Position numbers and translations under genes: made by a program
Source of the DNA: Brucella pseudogrignonensis
GTDB lineage: Bacteria > Pseudomonadota > Alphaproteobacteria > Rhizobiales > Rhizobiaceae
DNA length: 64,000 nucleotides
Assembly: GCF_032190615.1 (NCBI RefSeq)
Contig: NZ_JAVLAT010000001.1
Span: 1,744,501 to 1,808,500 of the forward strand
Direction: 5' to 3'
Shown: positions 1 through 8,177 of the stretch, piece after piece
How positions within the stretch are numbered: the stretch's first letter is position 1
How the letters are laid out: each line of letters opens with the position of its first letter
Notes under the pieces: model-generated
What the model was told of the DNA's origin: nothing
The model's database searches: none
What the model saw: only the letters and a program-made list of their open reading frames with translations

Positions 1-821
1 AGGGCATCACTGCCATTCTTGGCATTGGCTTTGATCCGGGCGTGGTCAATGCCTATGCGCGTTTGGCGGCTGACGACTATCTCGATGAAGTCAAATCCAT
101 CGACATCGTTGACATCAATGCCGGTTCGCATGGCCGCTGGTTCTCGACCAATTTCGACCCGGAAATCAACTTCCGCGAATTCACCGGCACGGTCTATTCG
201 TGGCAGGGTGGTCAGTGGCAGTCGAACAAGATGTTTGAAGTTGGCCAGACGTTCGATCTGCCAGTCGTCGGCCCAAGCAAGGCCTACATGACTGGCCATG
301 ATGAAGTGCATTCGCTGTCCAAGAACTACCCGAACGCCGATGTGCGTTTCTGGATGGGCTTTGGCGATCACTATATCAACGTCTTCACAGTGCTGAACAA
401 TCTGGGCCTTCTGTCCGAACAGCCGGTCAAGACCGCTGAAGGTCTGGAAGTCGTGCCGCTCAAGGTGGTCAAGGCTGTGCTGCCTGATCCATCGTCGCTG
501 GCGCCGGATTACACTGGCAAGACCTGCATTGGCGATTTTGTTAAAGGTACCAAGGACGGTAAAGAGAAGGAAGTCTTCATCTATAACGTTGCCGACCACA
601 AAGACGCCTATAACGAAGTGGGTAGCCAAGGCATTTCCTACACCGCTGGTGTGCCGCCCGTTGCAGCCGCAATCCTGATCGCTTCGGGCGAATGGGACGT
701 GAAGAAGATGGTCAATGTGGAAGAGCTCAATCCAAAGCCTTTTCTCCACATCCTGAACCAGATCGGCTTGCCATCGCGCATCAAAGACGAAGACGGCGAC
801 CGCGCACTCGACTTCGCGTAA
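1..821 (+). CDS. Saccharopine dehydrogenase family protein, 3' part (probably carboxynorspermidine/carboxyspermidine dehydrogenase)
   Basis: The reading frame is open from the first bases of the window (frame of position 3) and ends at a TAA at 819-821, giving about 272 residues. Family members are about 400 residues, so roughly the first third, including the N-terminal NAD(P)-binding Rossmann fold, lies outside the window. The visible part has the alpha/beta and C-terminal region of the LYS9/LYS1-like family, with the runs DPGVVNAYA, DINAGSHG and SYTAGVPPVAAA. In rhizobia and relatives, proteins of this type reduce the Schiff base of aspartate semialdehyde and a diamine in the alternative spermidine pathway, usually beside a carboxy(nor)spermidine decarboxylase. 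That assignment is family inference; the partner gene would be upstream. A strong terminator follows directly, so this is the end of its operon. Confidence 0.8.
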   Translation, partial: GITAILGIGFDPGVVNAYARLAADDYLDEVKSIDIVDINAGSHGRWFSTNFDPEINFREFTGTVYSWQGGQWQSNKMFEVGQTFDLPVVGPSKAYMTGHDEVHSLSKNYPNADVRFWMGFGDHYINVFTVLNNLGLLSEQPVKTAEGLEVVPLKVVKAVLPDPSSLAPDYTGKTCIGDFVKGTKDGKEKEVFIYNVADHKDAYNEVGSQGISYTAGVPPVAAAILIASGEWDVKKMVNVEELNPKPFLHILNQIGLPSRIKDEDGDRALDFA

Positions 822-842
822 ACCTTATTTGAAGCCATATAT

Positions 843-880
843 AACCCCCGCTCAAGGCCATGGCTTCGGGCGGGGTTTTT
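843..880 (+). terminator. Rho-independent terminator after the saccharopine dehydrogenase family gene
   Basis: CCCCGC pairs with GCGGGG across a GC-rich loop and is followed by TTTTT. It begins 22 bases after the stop codon. Confidence 0.85.
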
Positions 881-1227
881 ATTTCTAACTCTGTCAGCAG
901 AAGAGAAATTAGCTTTCAAGATGTGTTGCTTCTTCATGCAACTCTGCTATCCATTGTGCTCCAATTTTGTGCAAATCGATGCGCAGCCCGCCTGGCTCCG
1001 GATCAGCCTCTGGAACATACACAACGTTCCCATCAGAGGCTGAAAAAACCGAAAAGTGGGAGCAGAGTCGCAATAGCGATGAAAGCTCTTAGCCGGCATG
1101 GGGCGATCGATATTCGTATCACGATGCTAAATTCCTCAGATTGACATGGTCTCTGACGTCATGGCGCGTGTTTCAGCTATGGAGTGTCCGGTGGATCGTC
1201 AGCCCCGGACAGTTCGGGGAGGGACTT
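881..1227. other. Intergenic spacer with no recognisable gene
   Basis: Together with the terminator, 406 bases separate the two flanking genes. Short frames here lack coding character. Around 1047-1065 there is an ACCGAAAAGTGGGA stretch resembling the core of the palindromic elements seen elsewhere in the window, but no clear partner arm, so it may be a decayed copy. The promoter of the MATE gene should lie here; I cannot point to convincing -35/-10 boxes. Confidence 0.4.
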
Positions 1228-2649
1228 GTGACCAATACAGTTGATGCAGGCTTTCACGAGCCACATTTGAACAGCGTACAGCGCTGGAGCCGCGAAATGG
1301 TCGTGGCTCTGAAGCTCGGCTGGCCGCTGATCCTGACCAATCTCTCGCAGGCTGCACTCACAGCCACGGATGTGATCTTCATCGGACGCCTTGGCAAGGA
1401 TACACTTGCTTCCGCACTGCTGGCGACGAGTTTCTATCACACGCTGATGATTTTCTCGATGGGGCTGGTCTCGGCAGTTATGCCCATGATCGCTATCGCA
1501 CTCGGTAAAAATCGTCATTCGGTGCGCGATGTCCGTCGCACGGTGCGTCAGGGCATGTGGTCGGCGATTATCATTTCAATCCCGATCTGGGTCGTGCTGT
1601 GGCATTGCGAGGAAATATTCATTTTCCTCGGTCAGCAGCCCGATATCGCGGCGCGCTCCACCGATTTTATGCACACGTTGCAATGGGCGCTGTTGCCCTA
1701 TCTTTTCTATATCGTGCTGCGGTCCTTCTTCGCGGCTATGGAAAAGCCGATGTGGACGCTGCTGATCGCTGCTGCTGCCATTGGCTTTAATGCGCTTGCT
1801 GGCTGGACCCTGATTTTCGGTCACTTCGGCTTTCCGCGTATGGAATTGCATGGCGCTGGTATCGCCACCACACTTTCCAGCACCATGATGTTCCTCGGCA
1901 TGGCCTTTATCACCATGCGCCATCGCCGGTTCCGCCGCTATCGTCTGTTTGGTCGTTTCTGGCGGGCTGACTGGCCGCGCCTGATCGAACTCTGGCGCAT
2001 CGGTTTTCCGATGGCACTGACCTTTGTGTTCGAGACTTCCATTTTCTATGCGGCTGTCATCATGATGGGCTATATCGGGCCGACTGCCATGGCCGCGCAC
2101 GCCGTTGCTATTCAGGTGGCGTCACTCAGCTTCATGGTGCCGCTCGGCTTTGGGCAGGTGGCAACGGTTCGTGTCGGTCGTGCTTATGGACGCGGCGATC
2201 CGCAAGCCGTGGCCTATGCCGGTTGGAGCGCCTATGCGTTGGGCGTCGGCTTTATGGCGATCATGGGATTGCTGATGATTTTGATTCCACGCGTGTTTAT
2301 CGGCGTGTTTCTTAATCTCAAAGACCCGGAAAACTTTGCCGTTATCGAACTTGCGGTCACATTCCTCGCGCTTGCTGCCCTGTTCCAGATTGTTGATGGC
2401 GCTCAGGCTGTTGCAGCAGGCATGTTGCGCGGTCTGCGTGACACGCGCGTGCCCATGTATATGGCACTGGTTGGATATTGGGGTGTCGGCCTGCCACTCG
2501 GTGCGGTGCTGGCATTCCAATTTAAGCTCGGCGGCGCGGGTGTCTGGCTTGGCCTGGCGGCGGGGCTTGCGATTGTATCGGTTCTCATGACGATGCGCTG
2601 GCGGCGGTCTTTAGCGCGTCTTGTTATTACGTTGAAGCGACCAATCTAG
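1228..2649 (+). CDS. MATE family multidrug efflux transporter (NorM-like)
   Basis: This 473-residue inner-membrane protein is a Na+ or H+ coupled drug/cation antiporter of the MATE family. About twelve hydrophobic segments form two homologous halves, as expected for the usual 450-480 residue length. The first helix begins near LGWPLILTNLSQAALTATD, and family-typical stretches such as HAVAIQVASLSFMVPLGFGQ and GMLRGLRDTRVPM are present. I chose the GTG at 1228 because GGGGAGG lies five bases upstream. The frame is open back to 1141, and an ATG at 1297 sits just before the first helix, so the start is not certain. The gene stands alone. Its substrate cannot be read from sequence. Confidence 0.9.
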   Translation: MTNTVDAGFHEPHLNSVQRWSREMVVALKLGWPLILTNLSQAALTATDVIFIGRLGKDTLASALLATSFYHTLMIFSMGLVSAVMPMIAIALGKNRHSVRDVRRTVRQGMWSAIIISIPIWVVLWHCEEIFIFLGQQPDIAARSTDFMHTLQWALLPYLFYIVLRSFFAAMEKPMWTLLIAAAAIGFNALAGWTLIFGHFGFPRMELHGAGIATTLSSTMMFLGMAFITMRHRRFRRYRLFGRFWRADWPRLIELWRIGFPMALTFVFETSIFYAAVIMMGYIGPTAMAAHAVAIQVASLSFMVPLGFGQVATVRVGRAYGRGDPQAVAYAGWSAYALGVGFMAIMGLLMILIPRVFIGVFLNLKDPENFAVIELAVTFLALAALFQIVDGAQAVAAGMLRGLRDTRVPMYMALVGYWGVGLPLGAVLAFQFKLGGAGVWLGLAAGLAIVSVLMTMRWRRSLARLVITLKRPI

Positions 2650-3064
2650 TATGGCGAACCCGAAATTCGTTTCACCTTGAAGCAGCTCTCGGAGCGAAAT
2701 TCGGCTTCTAAGCCATACGAGTAAACTTTTGAATCTCGTGTGGTTTACGGATTTAAAGTTCCTAAATGTGAATGCAACACAAATGATAGGAACTTCAAAT
2801 CCACCACACTAGGGCATGTCTCCTGTCGGACTGAAACACGGATCGATAAGGCTGTGCTTCATATAAAACGGTTAGGGCGCGGATCTGATTCAAGCAGTTC
2901 AAAATAGGCTCTAAGGTGCCGCACAATCCGATCAGATAAGACCGCTTTCTGAGCTTTGAACCAAGCCTGCTCTAAACGAAAAGGCGGTACGACAGAGGTC
3001 GTACGGCTTGATTTTTGATGCTGCGGATATCGTACCGTATCGGCTAAAATCAAATGCCCGCAAA
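2650..3064. other. Intergenic spacer with inverted repeats
   Basis: The 415-base gap holds two repeat structures. An imperfect hairpin (CCGAAATTCG at 2660-2669 against CGAAATTCGG at 2695-2704) follows the MATE stop and may terminate it, although no T-run follows. A longer interrupted palindrome covers 2738-2810 (separate entry). A 64-codon minus-strand frame at 2859-3053 has no recognisable similarity and no good ribosome binding site; I do not call it a gene. Confidence 0.4.
2738..2810. repeat. Long imperfect palindrome
   Basis: The left arm GTGTGGT-(TTAC)-GGATTTAAAGTTCCTA (2738-2764) is matched by the reverse complement of TAGGAACTTCAAATCC-ACCACAC (2788-2810), apart from a four-base insertion and one change. 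A 23-base loop separates the arms. This could be a dispersed repetitive element or an RNA hairpin. I see no transposase next to it. Confidence 0.6.
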
Positions 3065-3586
3065 TTATTTCGTGAGCGTAATAATACGGTCAAGTGCCGC
3101 GCCAAAACCTTTCAGCGAAATTTTAAATGCAACTGGCTGACTTGGGCTTAAGGCCGTAGCATTGACGTTTAAATTGGTTCCCGCTTTCAGAGCAGCGACT
3201 TGCTTGCTGTCGAAACTAACAGGTGCGAGGCACCCCTGAGGAAGACAGGTTGAAAATGTTAGGTTCGGACCGGTGGCTTCGTCGATTTTAAGTGTCGCGC
3301 CTTTTGAAAGATCAAGTCCGAATGGCATTAAAATAACACCATCGACTTTGCCACCTGACACGTTTTTTAATTCTACGGTAAGAACGCGTTGTCCTGTTTG
3401 GGCGCTGTTTTGATCCTGTCGAATAGCACAAAGAGTTGCATCTTTTGTTGACTGACAAGAAACGGTCCAGTCTTCATAGGTTTCTTGTAAAGTGCTTGCA
3501 CCTCCGGGAAGAGTGGCAGCAAAGGCTGGCAAGCTGAAAAGTGTAAGTGTTCCGATTGCAGAAGCGATCAAACCGTATTTTCTCAT
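3065..3586 (-). CDS. Invasion-associated locus B (IalB) family periplasmic protein
   Basis: The 173-residue protein starts with a clear Sec signal peptide ([23 protein letters not shown]) and then matches the IalB pattern: an [10 protein letters not shown] segment near the mature N-terminus, paired cysteines ([13 protein letters not shown] and [14 protein letters not shown]) and a C-terminal [15 protein letters not shown] segment. IalB was named for Bartonella erythrocyte entry, but the family is widespread in free-living alphaproteobacteria, where its role is unclear. It stands alone; its promoter must lie in the very AT-rich spacer above 3587. More than one IalB paralog per genome is usual in this group (general knowledge, not seen here). 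Confidence 0.85.
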   Translation of the reverse strand: MRKYGLIASAIGTLTLFSLPAFAATLPGGASTLQETYEDWTVSCQSTKDATLCAIRQDQNSAQTGQRVLTVELKNVSGGKVDGVILMPFGLDLSKGATLKIDEATGPNLTFSTCLPQGCLAPVSFDSKQVAALKAGTNLNVNATALSPSQPVAFKISLKGFGAALDRIITLTK

Positions 3587-3762
3587 AAAAATTCTCTTGT
3601 TATAGGTGTGTTTAAAATTATTAAATCTGCGCCTGATCTAGAATGAAGCATAATATAAATATGCATACAACAAAAAAATGAAGAATTTATATCACAATTA
3701 AAACATTTAATGGGGCTAAAATATTATATTATTGAGTATTATATTGTAATAAAGCGATCAAA

Positions 3763-3797
3763 AATATAAAGCGGCAATGTATTGTTGCCGCTTTGTA
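3763..3797 (-). terminator. Terminator of the allE / puuE-uraD unit
   Basis: AAAGCGGCAA (3768-3777) pairs with TTGCCGCTTT (3785-3794). Read on the minus strand it lies just past the stop of the ureidoglycine aminohydrolase gene and runs into ATATTTTTG, as expected of an intrinsic terminator. The same hairpin could partly work on the other strand. Confidence 0.8.
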
Positions 3798-3804
3798 TTT
3801 TCTA

Positions 3805-4626
3805 TTATCGCGACAACTTCATGTGGCGGTTTACATCCTTATAAAGCAGATACCGGAACTTGCCCGGACCTCCGGCATAGCAAGCCTGTGGGCAGAAGGC
3901 ACGCAGCCACATAAAGTCTCCTGCTTCCACTTCCACCCAATCCTGATTGAGACGATAGACGGCTTTGCCTTCCAGCACATAAAGCCCGTGTTCCATCACA
4001 TGGGTTTCGGCAAAGGGAATGACGCCGCCCGGTTCGAATGTCACAACAGTCACATGCATGTCGTGGCGCAGATCGTTCGGATCAACAAAGCGCGTCGTCG
4101 CCCATGCACCATTGGTGTCGGGCATTGGGGTGGGGGCAATGTTCTTTTCGTTGAGGAAAAGCGGCTCCGGCACATCAAGACCGTCGACATATTCGTAGGC
4201 CTTGCGCACCCAATGGAAGCGCGCAACCGCGCCTGAATTGTTGCGCAAAGTCCAGCCGCTTTTTGGCGGCAGATAGGCATAGCCGCCTTCGGTCAGCACA
4301 TGGTCTTTGCCGTCAAGCGTGACGGTGATTTCGCCTTCGACAACAAACAGCACGCCCTGTGCGCCGTCATCGAGTTCCGCGCGATCACTGCCGCCACCCG
4401 GCTGCACTTCCATGATATATTGTGAGAAAGTTTCGGCAAAACCTGACAGCGGGCGCGCAATGATCCATAGACGCGTCTTGTCCCAGAAGGGCAGAAAGCT
4501 CGTGACAATATCGCTGAACGTGCCTTTTGGAATAACCGCATAGGCTTCGGTGAACATTGCGCGATCAGTCAGGATTTGCGTCTGTGGCGGCAGGCCACCG
4601 GTCGGTGCGTAATAAGTACGGCTCAT
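3805..4626 (-). CDS. allE: (S)-ureidoglycine aminohydrolase (bicupin)
   Basis: This 273-residue cytosolic enzyme releases ammonia from (S)-ureidoglycine to give (S)-ureidoglycolate, a late step of allantoin breakdown. Two cupin domains are visible, an N-terminal one (about residues 60-125, with LFVVEGEITVTLDG) and a C-terminal one (about 185-255, with the metal-site stretch FAETHVMEHGLYVLEGKAVY). The metal ligands of this family lie in the C-terminal cupin, consistent with the EXHXXEH pattern there. It lies nine bases downstream of puuE-uraD and is co-transcribed with it. Its usual partner, allantoate amidohydrolase (AllC), is absent from the window. The E. coli homologue is also known as YlbA. 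Confidence 0.88.
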   Translation of the reverse strand: MSRTYYAPTGGLPPQTQILTDRAMFTEAYAVIPKGTFSDIVTSFLPFWDKTRLWIIARPLSGFAETFSQYIMEVQPGGGSDRAELDDGAQGVLFVVEGEITVTLDGKDHVLTEGGYAYLPPKSGWTLRNNSGAVARFHWVRKAYEYVDGLDVPEPLFLNEKNIAPTPMPDTNGAWATTRFVDPNDLRHDMHVTVVTFEPGGVIPFAETHVMEHGLYVLEGKAVYRLNQDWVEVEAGDFMWLRAFCPQACYAGGPGKFRYLLYKDVNRHMKLSR

Positions 4627-4635
4627 GGTTTTATC

Positions 4636-6063
4636 CTAGTAGAGTGTCTCAGGAAGAATATCTTTCAGCCGCAGGAGCGCGATGCGCTCGACCTGTTCGG
4701 AGGCTGTTTCCAGCTCTGCCTGCTTGCTGTTTGCAACGCGTCGTTTGAACGCGCTCAGAATCTCTTGGGCGTTACGGCCCTTCACCGCGATGATGAACGG
4801 GAAGCCAAATTTTTGCATATAAGTGTCATTGAGCTCGCTGAACGTCTGACGCTCAACATCCGTCAAGGCATCAAGACCGGCAGAGGCTTGCTCAGACGTC
4901 GATTCCGGTGTCAGCCGTTTGGCCGCTGCAAGCTTTCCCGCAAGATCGGGATGGGCGCGCAGCACGCCGAGTTTTTCATCGTCGGATGCAGCGCGGAAAG
5001 CACGCACCAGAACCGTGTGAAGACCGGATGCAGAATCCGCCAGTTCCGTCAGACCCATGTCATAGGCGCGTTCGGCGATCCATGGCGAATGCTCGAAAAT
5101 CCCGCCATAACGGGCAACGAAATCTGCCTTGCTGGCCTTGGAGGGCATAATATCGACTTGCTTGGGTTTGTGATGTTCGTGCCAGTGCCGCGCAATATCC
5201 ACGCGCTTGGCAACCCACACCTTGTCATGGCTCTGCACATAATCAAGGAAGCGTTCGAGTGCTGCCACACGGCCCGGACGCCCGACGAGGCGGCAATGAA
5301 GCCCAATCGACATCATCTTTGGCGCACCTTCTGCGCCCTCGCGGTAAAGCACGTCGAAGCTGTCTTTGAGGTAGCTGTAGAACTGATCGCCGGAGTTAAA
5401 GCCCTGCGGTGTGGCAAAGCGCATATCATTGGCGTCAAGCGTATAGGGTACGATGAGATGTGGACCCTTTGGTCCTTTTACCCAGTAAGGCAGTTCGTCA
5501 GCGTAGGAATCGGCTGAATAGAGAAAGCCGCCTTCCTCCATGACCAGCCTCAACGTATTGTCCGACGGCTTGCCCTGGTAAATGCCCAGAGGGCGCGTGC
5601 CGGTGATCTCCGTGTGCAGACGCACGGCTTCGCGGATATGCTCGCGTTCCACGTCTTCGGGAACGTCCTTATATTCCCACCAGCGCAGGCCATGACTGGC
5701 GATTTCCCAATCGGCCTCTTTCATCGCACTGACAGCTTCGGGATTGCGCTCCATGGCAAGCGTTACGCCATAGACCGTCACCGGCATGTTGCGTCGCGTG
5801 AAAGCGCGCCACAGACGCCAGAAACCGGAGCGGGCACCATACTCATAGATGGATTCCATATTGAGGTTGCGCTGGCCGTTCCATGCCTGCGCGCCGACGA
5901 TTTCCGAAAGCAGGCATTCGGACGCCGGATCGCCGTCGAGGATGCAGCTTTCACCGCCTTCTTCGTAATTGACGACAAACTGCACGGCGATATTCGCTCC
6001 ACCCGGCCAGCGTGGGTCTGGAGTGTTGCGGCCATAGCCAACCAGATTGCGTGGATAGCTCAT
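4636..6063 (-). CDS. puuE: PuuE allantoinase - UraD OHCU decarboxylase fusion
   Basis: Two enzymes of the urate pathway are joined in one 475-residue chain. Residues 1-300 are a cofactor-independent allantoinase of the polysaccharide deacetylase fold (PuuE), with FVVNYEEGGE near 29, SHGLRWWEY at 123 and SIGLHCRLVGRPGR at 252. Residues from about 310 to 475 are 2-oxo-4-hydroxy-4-carboxy-5-ureidoimidazoline decarboxylase (UraD), with the catalytic HPDL at 371-374, STSEQ at 388-392 and FGFPFIIAVKG at 419-429. The decarboxylase makes (S)-allantoin and the deacetylase-like domain opens it to allantoate, so consecutive steps are fused in reverse domain order. No stop or frameshift lies between the domains. 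It starts at an ATG divergent from uraH, and allE follows nine bases downstream. Confidence 0.9.
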   Translation of the reverse strand: MSYPRNLVGYGRNTPDPRWPGGANIAVQFVVNYEEGGESCILDGDPASECLLSEIVGAQAWNGQRNLNMESIYEYGARSGFWRLWRAFTRRNMPVTVYGVTLAMERNPEAVSAMKEADWEIASHGLRWWEYKDVPEDVEREHIREAVRLHTEITGTRPLGIYQGKPSDNTLRLVMEEGGFLYSADSYADELPYWVKGPKGPHLIVPYTLDANDMRFATPQGFNSGDQFYSYLKDSFDVLYREGAEGAPKMMSIGLHCRLVGRPGRVAALERFLDYVQSHDKVWVAKRVDIARHWHEHHKPKQVDIMPSKASKADFVARYGGIFEHSPWIAERAYDMGLTELADSASGLHTVLVRAFRAASDDEKLGVLRAHPDLAGKLAAAKRLTPESTSEQASAGLDALTDVERQTFSELNDTYMQKFGFPFIIAVKGRNAQEILSAFKRRVANSKQAELETASEQVERIALLRLKDILPETLY

Positions 6064-6317
6064 ATGGAATTCCCTCGATTTTCGTCTATTTTGCCTATGA
6101 TAATAAAGAATTACGCAGACTATTCCCCCTCAAAATTTTGAAAGACATCCAACGATTATCATCTTTCCCAAGACAGAACTTCGGTAAATACTCAAAATCG
6201 GGAACAAGTGTGGTTAGCGGGCATTCACGCTTTGCATGAATTAAATCACACAAAAACAAGCGCTTGCAATAGTTCTGGCGGTTAGCAGATCGAATCGTGC
6301 AAGCGACAGGAGTACAA
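6064..6317. promoter_or_regulatory. Divergent promoter region between puuE-uraD and uraH-xdhABC
   Basis: This 254-base spacer is AT-rich compared with its neighbours and must carry promoters for both purine-degradation units. I could not identify a convincing operator palindrome. The LysR regulator encoded after xdhC is the nearest candidate regulator. Confidence 0.5.
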
Positions 6318-6683
6318 ATGGGTCACGAAATGAGCGGTCAGGGCCGATTAACGACGCATGTCCTTGATACGGTCAGTGGTAAACCAGCTGCAAATCTCCG
6401 TATTGAATTGCGCCGCATCGAGAATCGGCAGGCAGAAATCTTGCGCGAAATCCGCACCAATGCGGATGGTCGCTGCGATGAGCCGTTGCTTGCAGGTGAT
6501 GCGCTGCATAAAGGCTCTTATGAGTTGCTTTTCCATGTCGGCGAATATTTCGGCAAAAGCGATGATGTGATCCCGTTTCTGGATGTGGTGCCATTGCGCT
6601 TTGGCATTTCTGACGAAAAGGCGCATTATCATGTGCCGCTGCTGGTTTCGCCATTTTCCTATTCAACCTATCGCGGGAGTTAA
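6318..6683 (+). CDS. uraH: 5-hydroxyisourate hydrolase (HIUase, transthyretin-like)
   Basis: The 121-residue protein hydrolyses 5-hydroxyisourate, the product of urate oxidation, to OHCU. It has the family hallmarks: [14 protein letters not shown] at the N-terminus, the EIRTNADGR segment mid-protein, and the C-terminal tetrapeptide YRGS that ends the protein and marks HIU hydrolases apart from true transthyretins. I chose the ATG at 6318 with ACAGGAG upstream; a GTG at 6297 in the same frame would add seven unlikely residues. It is the first gene of a unit continuing into xdhABC, with five bases to xdhA. Confidence 0.93.
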   Translation: MGHEMSGQGRLTTHVLDTVSGKPAANLRIELRRIENRQAEILREIRTNADGRCDEPLLAGDALHKGSYELLFHVGEYFGKSDDVIPFLDVVPLRFGISDEKAHYHVPLLVSPFSYSTYRGS

Positions 6684-6688
6684 GCGAT

Positions 6689-8167
6689 ATGGGCCATGCC
6701 GTTAGACATACACTCCGCTTTCTGCTGAATGACGAGACGGTTCAACTCGACCGCGTTTCGCCGACCGAAACTCTGCTTGATTATCTGCGTCTTTCGGCCA
6801 AGCTGCGCGGCAGCAAGGAAGGCTGCGGCGAAGGCGATTGTGGTGCCTGCACCGTGCTGGTCGGCAAGATCGTGGATGATGAACTTATCTATGAAAGCGT
6901 GAATGCCTGTATCCGTTTTGTCGGCTCGCTGGATGCCACACATGTCGTAACCATTGAGCATCTGCGCGGCTCCGACGGTGGCCTGCATCCGGTGCAAAAG
7001 GCGATGATCGATTTTCACGGTTCGCAATGCGGCTTCTGCACACCGGGCTTTGTCATGTCGCTTTACGCGCTCTGGATGCGCAATCCCAAGCCCGCCGATG
7101 CACAGATTGAAAAGGCATTGCAAGGCAATCTCTGCCGTTGCACCGGCTACGAAGCGATCATGCGTGCAGCGCGTGCGATTTCCGATTATGGCACGCTGGC
7201 TGATGATCCACTTGCGGCTGAACGCGCCTATGTCATCAGCCAGTTGACGGCCTTGCGCGATGGCGCGCGGGTTGAGGTTGGGAGCGGAAAAGACCGTCTG
7301 GTTGTGCCTGCCGATCTCGATGACTTTGCGAATATCTATGCAGCTGAAGCCAAGGCCACAATCGTTGCCGGTTCAACCGATGTTGGCCTTTGGGTCACCA
7401 AGATGATGCGCGATATTTCGCCGGTGGTCTTCATCGGCCATCTCAATGAACTGCGGACCATCAGCGAAAATGACGGTGTTATCAGCATTGGCGCGGGCGT
7501 CACTTACACGGAAGCCTTTTCGTTTCTGGCAAAACGCATTCCGGCGCTGGGAAGTCTCATCAATCGCATTGGCGGCGAGCAGGTGCGCAACATGGGCACC
7601 ATTGGCGGCAACATCGCCAATGGTTCACCGATTGGCGATACGCCACCGCCATTGATCGCGCTTGATGCAAAGCTGACGCTGCGAAAGGGTGCTGAACGCC
7701 GGACGATCCGGCTTGAAGACTATTTCATCGCCTATGGCAAACAGGATCGTCAGCACGGCGAATTTGTGGAAGCCGTGCATGTGCCGGTGCCGCTTGAAGG
7801 CAGTCAGTTTGCCATTCACAAGATCTCCAAGCGTTTTGAAGAGGACATCACCGCAACGCTTGGTGCTTTCCACCTGATGCTCGGTGCGCAAAATAACGTC
7901 GCATCCATCCGCATTGCCTATGGCGGTATGGCCGCCACACCAAAGCGGGCGCTCAATGTAGAAGCAGCCCTTCTTGGCAAGCCGTGGAATGAGGCGACAG
8001 TTGAAGCAGCACTCGACGCCTACTGCCTTGATTATCAGCCTCTGAGCGATATGCGCGCAACAGCCGACTATCGTTTGCTGGTTGCGAAGAACTTGCTCCG
8101 CCGCTTCTATGCTGAAACGCAGGGCGAGGCTGAACCGTTGCGCCCAGTAGACATTGTCGCGGCATAG
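6689..8167 (+). CDS. xdhA: Xanthine dehydrogenase small subunit (2Fe-2S and FAD domains)
   Basis: This 492-residue subunit passes electrons from the molybdenum centre to NAD+. Residues 1-160 hold two [2Fe-2S] clusters: the plant-type ferredoxin motif CGEGDCGAC (Cys46, 51, 54) with a later Cys, and the helical domain motif CGFCTPG (about 112-118) with CRCTGY further on. Residues from about 200 form the FAD domain, with VAGSTDVGLWVTK and IGGNIANGSPIGDTPP. The C-terminal CO-dehydrogenase flavoprotein domain completes it. XdhA, XdhB and XdhC genes follow one another in the usual order, and xdhB starts ten bases after the stop. Confidence 0.95.
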   Translation: MGHAVRHTLRFLLNDETVQLDRVSPTETLLDYLRLSAKLRGSKEGCGEGDCGACTVLVGKIVDDELIYESVNACIRFVGSLDATHVVTIEHLRGSDGGLHPVQKAMIDFHGSQCGFCTPGFVMSLYALWMRNPKPADAQIEKALQGNLCRCTGYEAIMRAARAISDYGTLADDPLAAERAYVISQLTALRDGARVEVGSGKDRLVVPADLDDFANIYAAEAKATIVAGSTDVGLWVTKMMRDISPVVFIGHLNELRTISENDGVISIGAGVTYTEAFSFLAKRIPALGSLINRIGGEQVRNMGTIGGNIANGSPIGDTPPPLIALDAKLTLRKGAERRTIRLEDYFIAYGKQDRQHGEFVEAVHVPVPLEGSQFAIHKISKRFEEDITATLGAFHLMLGAQNNVASIRIAYGGMAATPKRALNVEAALLGKPWNEATVEAALDAYCLDYQPLSDMRATADYRLLVAKNLLRRFYAETQGEAEPLRPVDIVAA

Positions 8168-8177
8168 GGAGGATGAC

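Noticed and set aside
2859..3053. 64-codon minus-strand frame in the spacer before ialB
   Set aside because: There is no good ribosome binding site, no recognised family and it lies in a repeat-bearing spacer; it could be a decayed fragment but I cannot support that.
4576..5517. 313-codon plus-strand frame opposite puuE-uraD
   Set aside because: It is antisense to the UraD domain and part of PuuE, with no recognisable domain.
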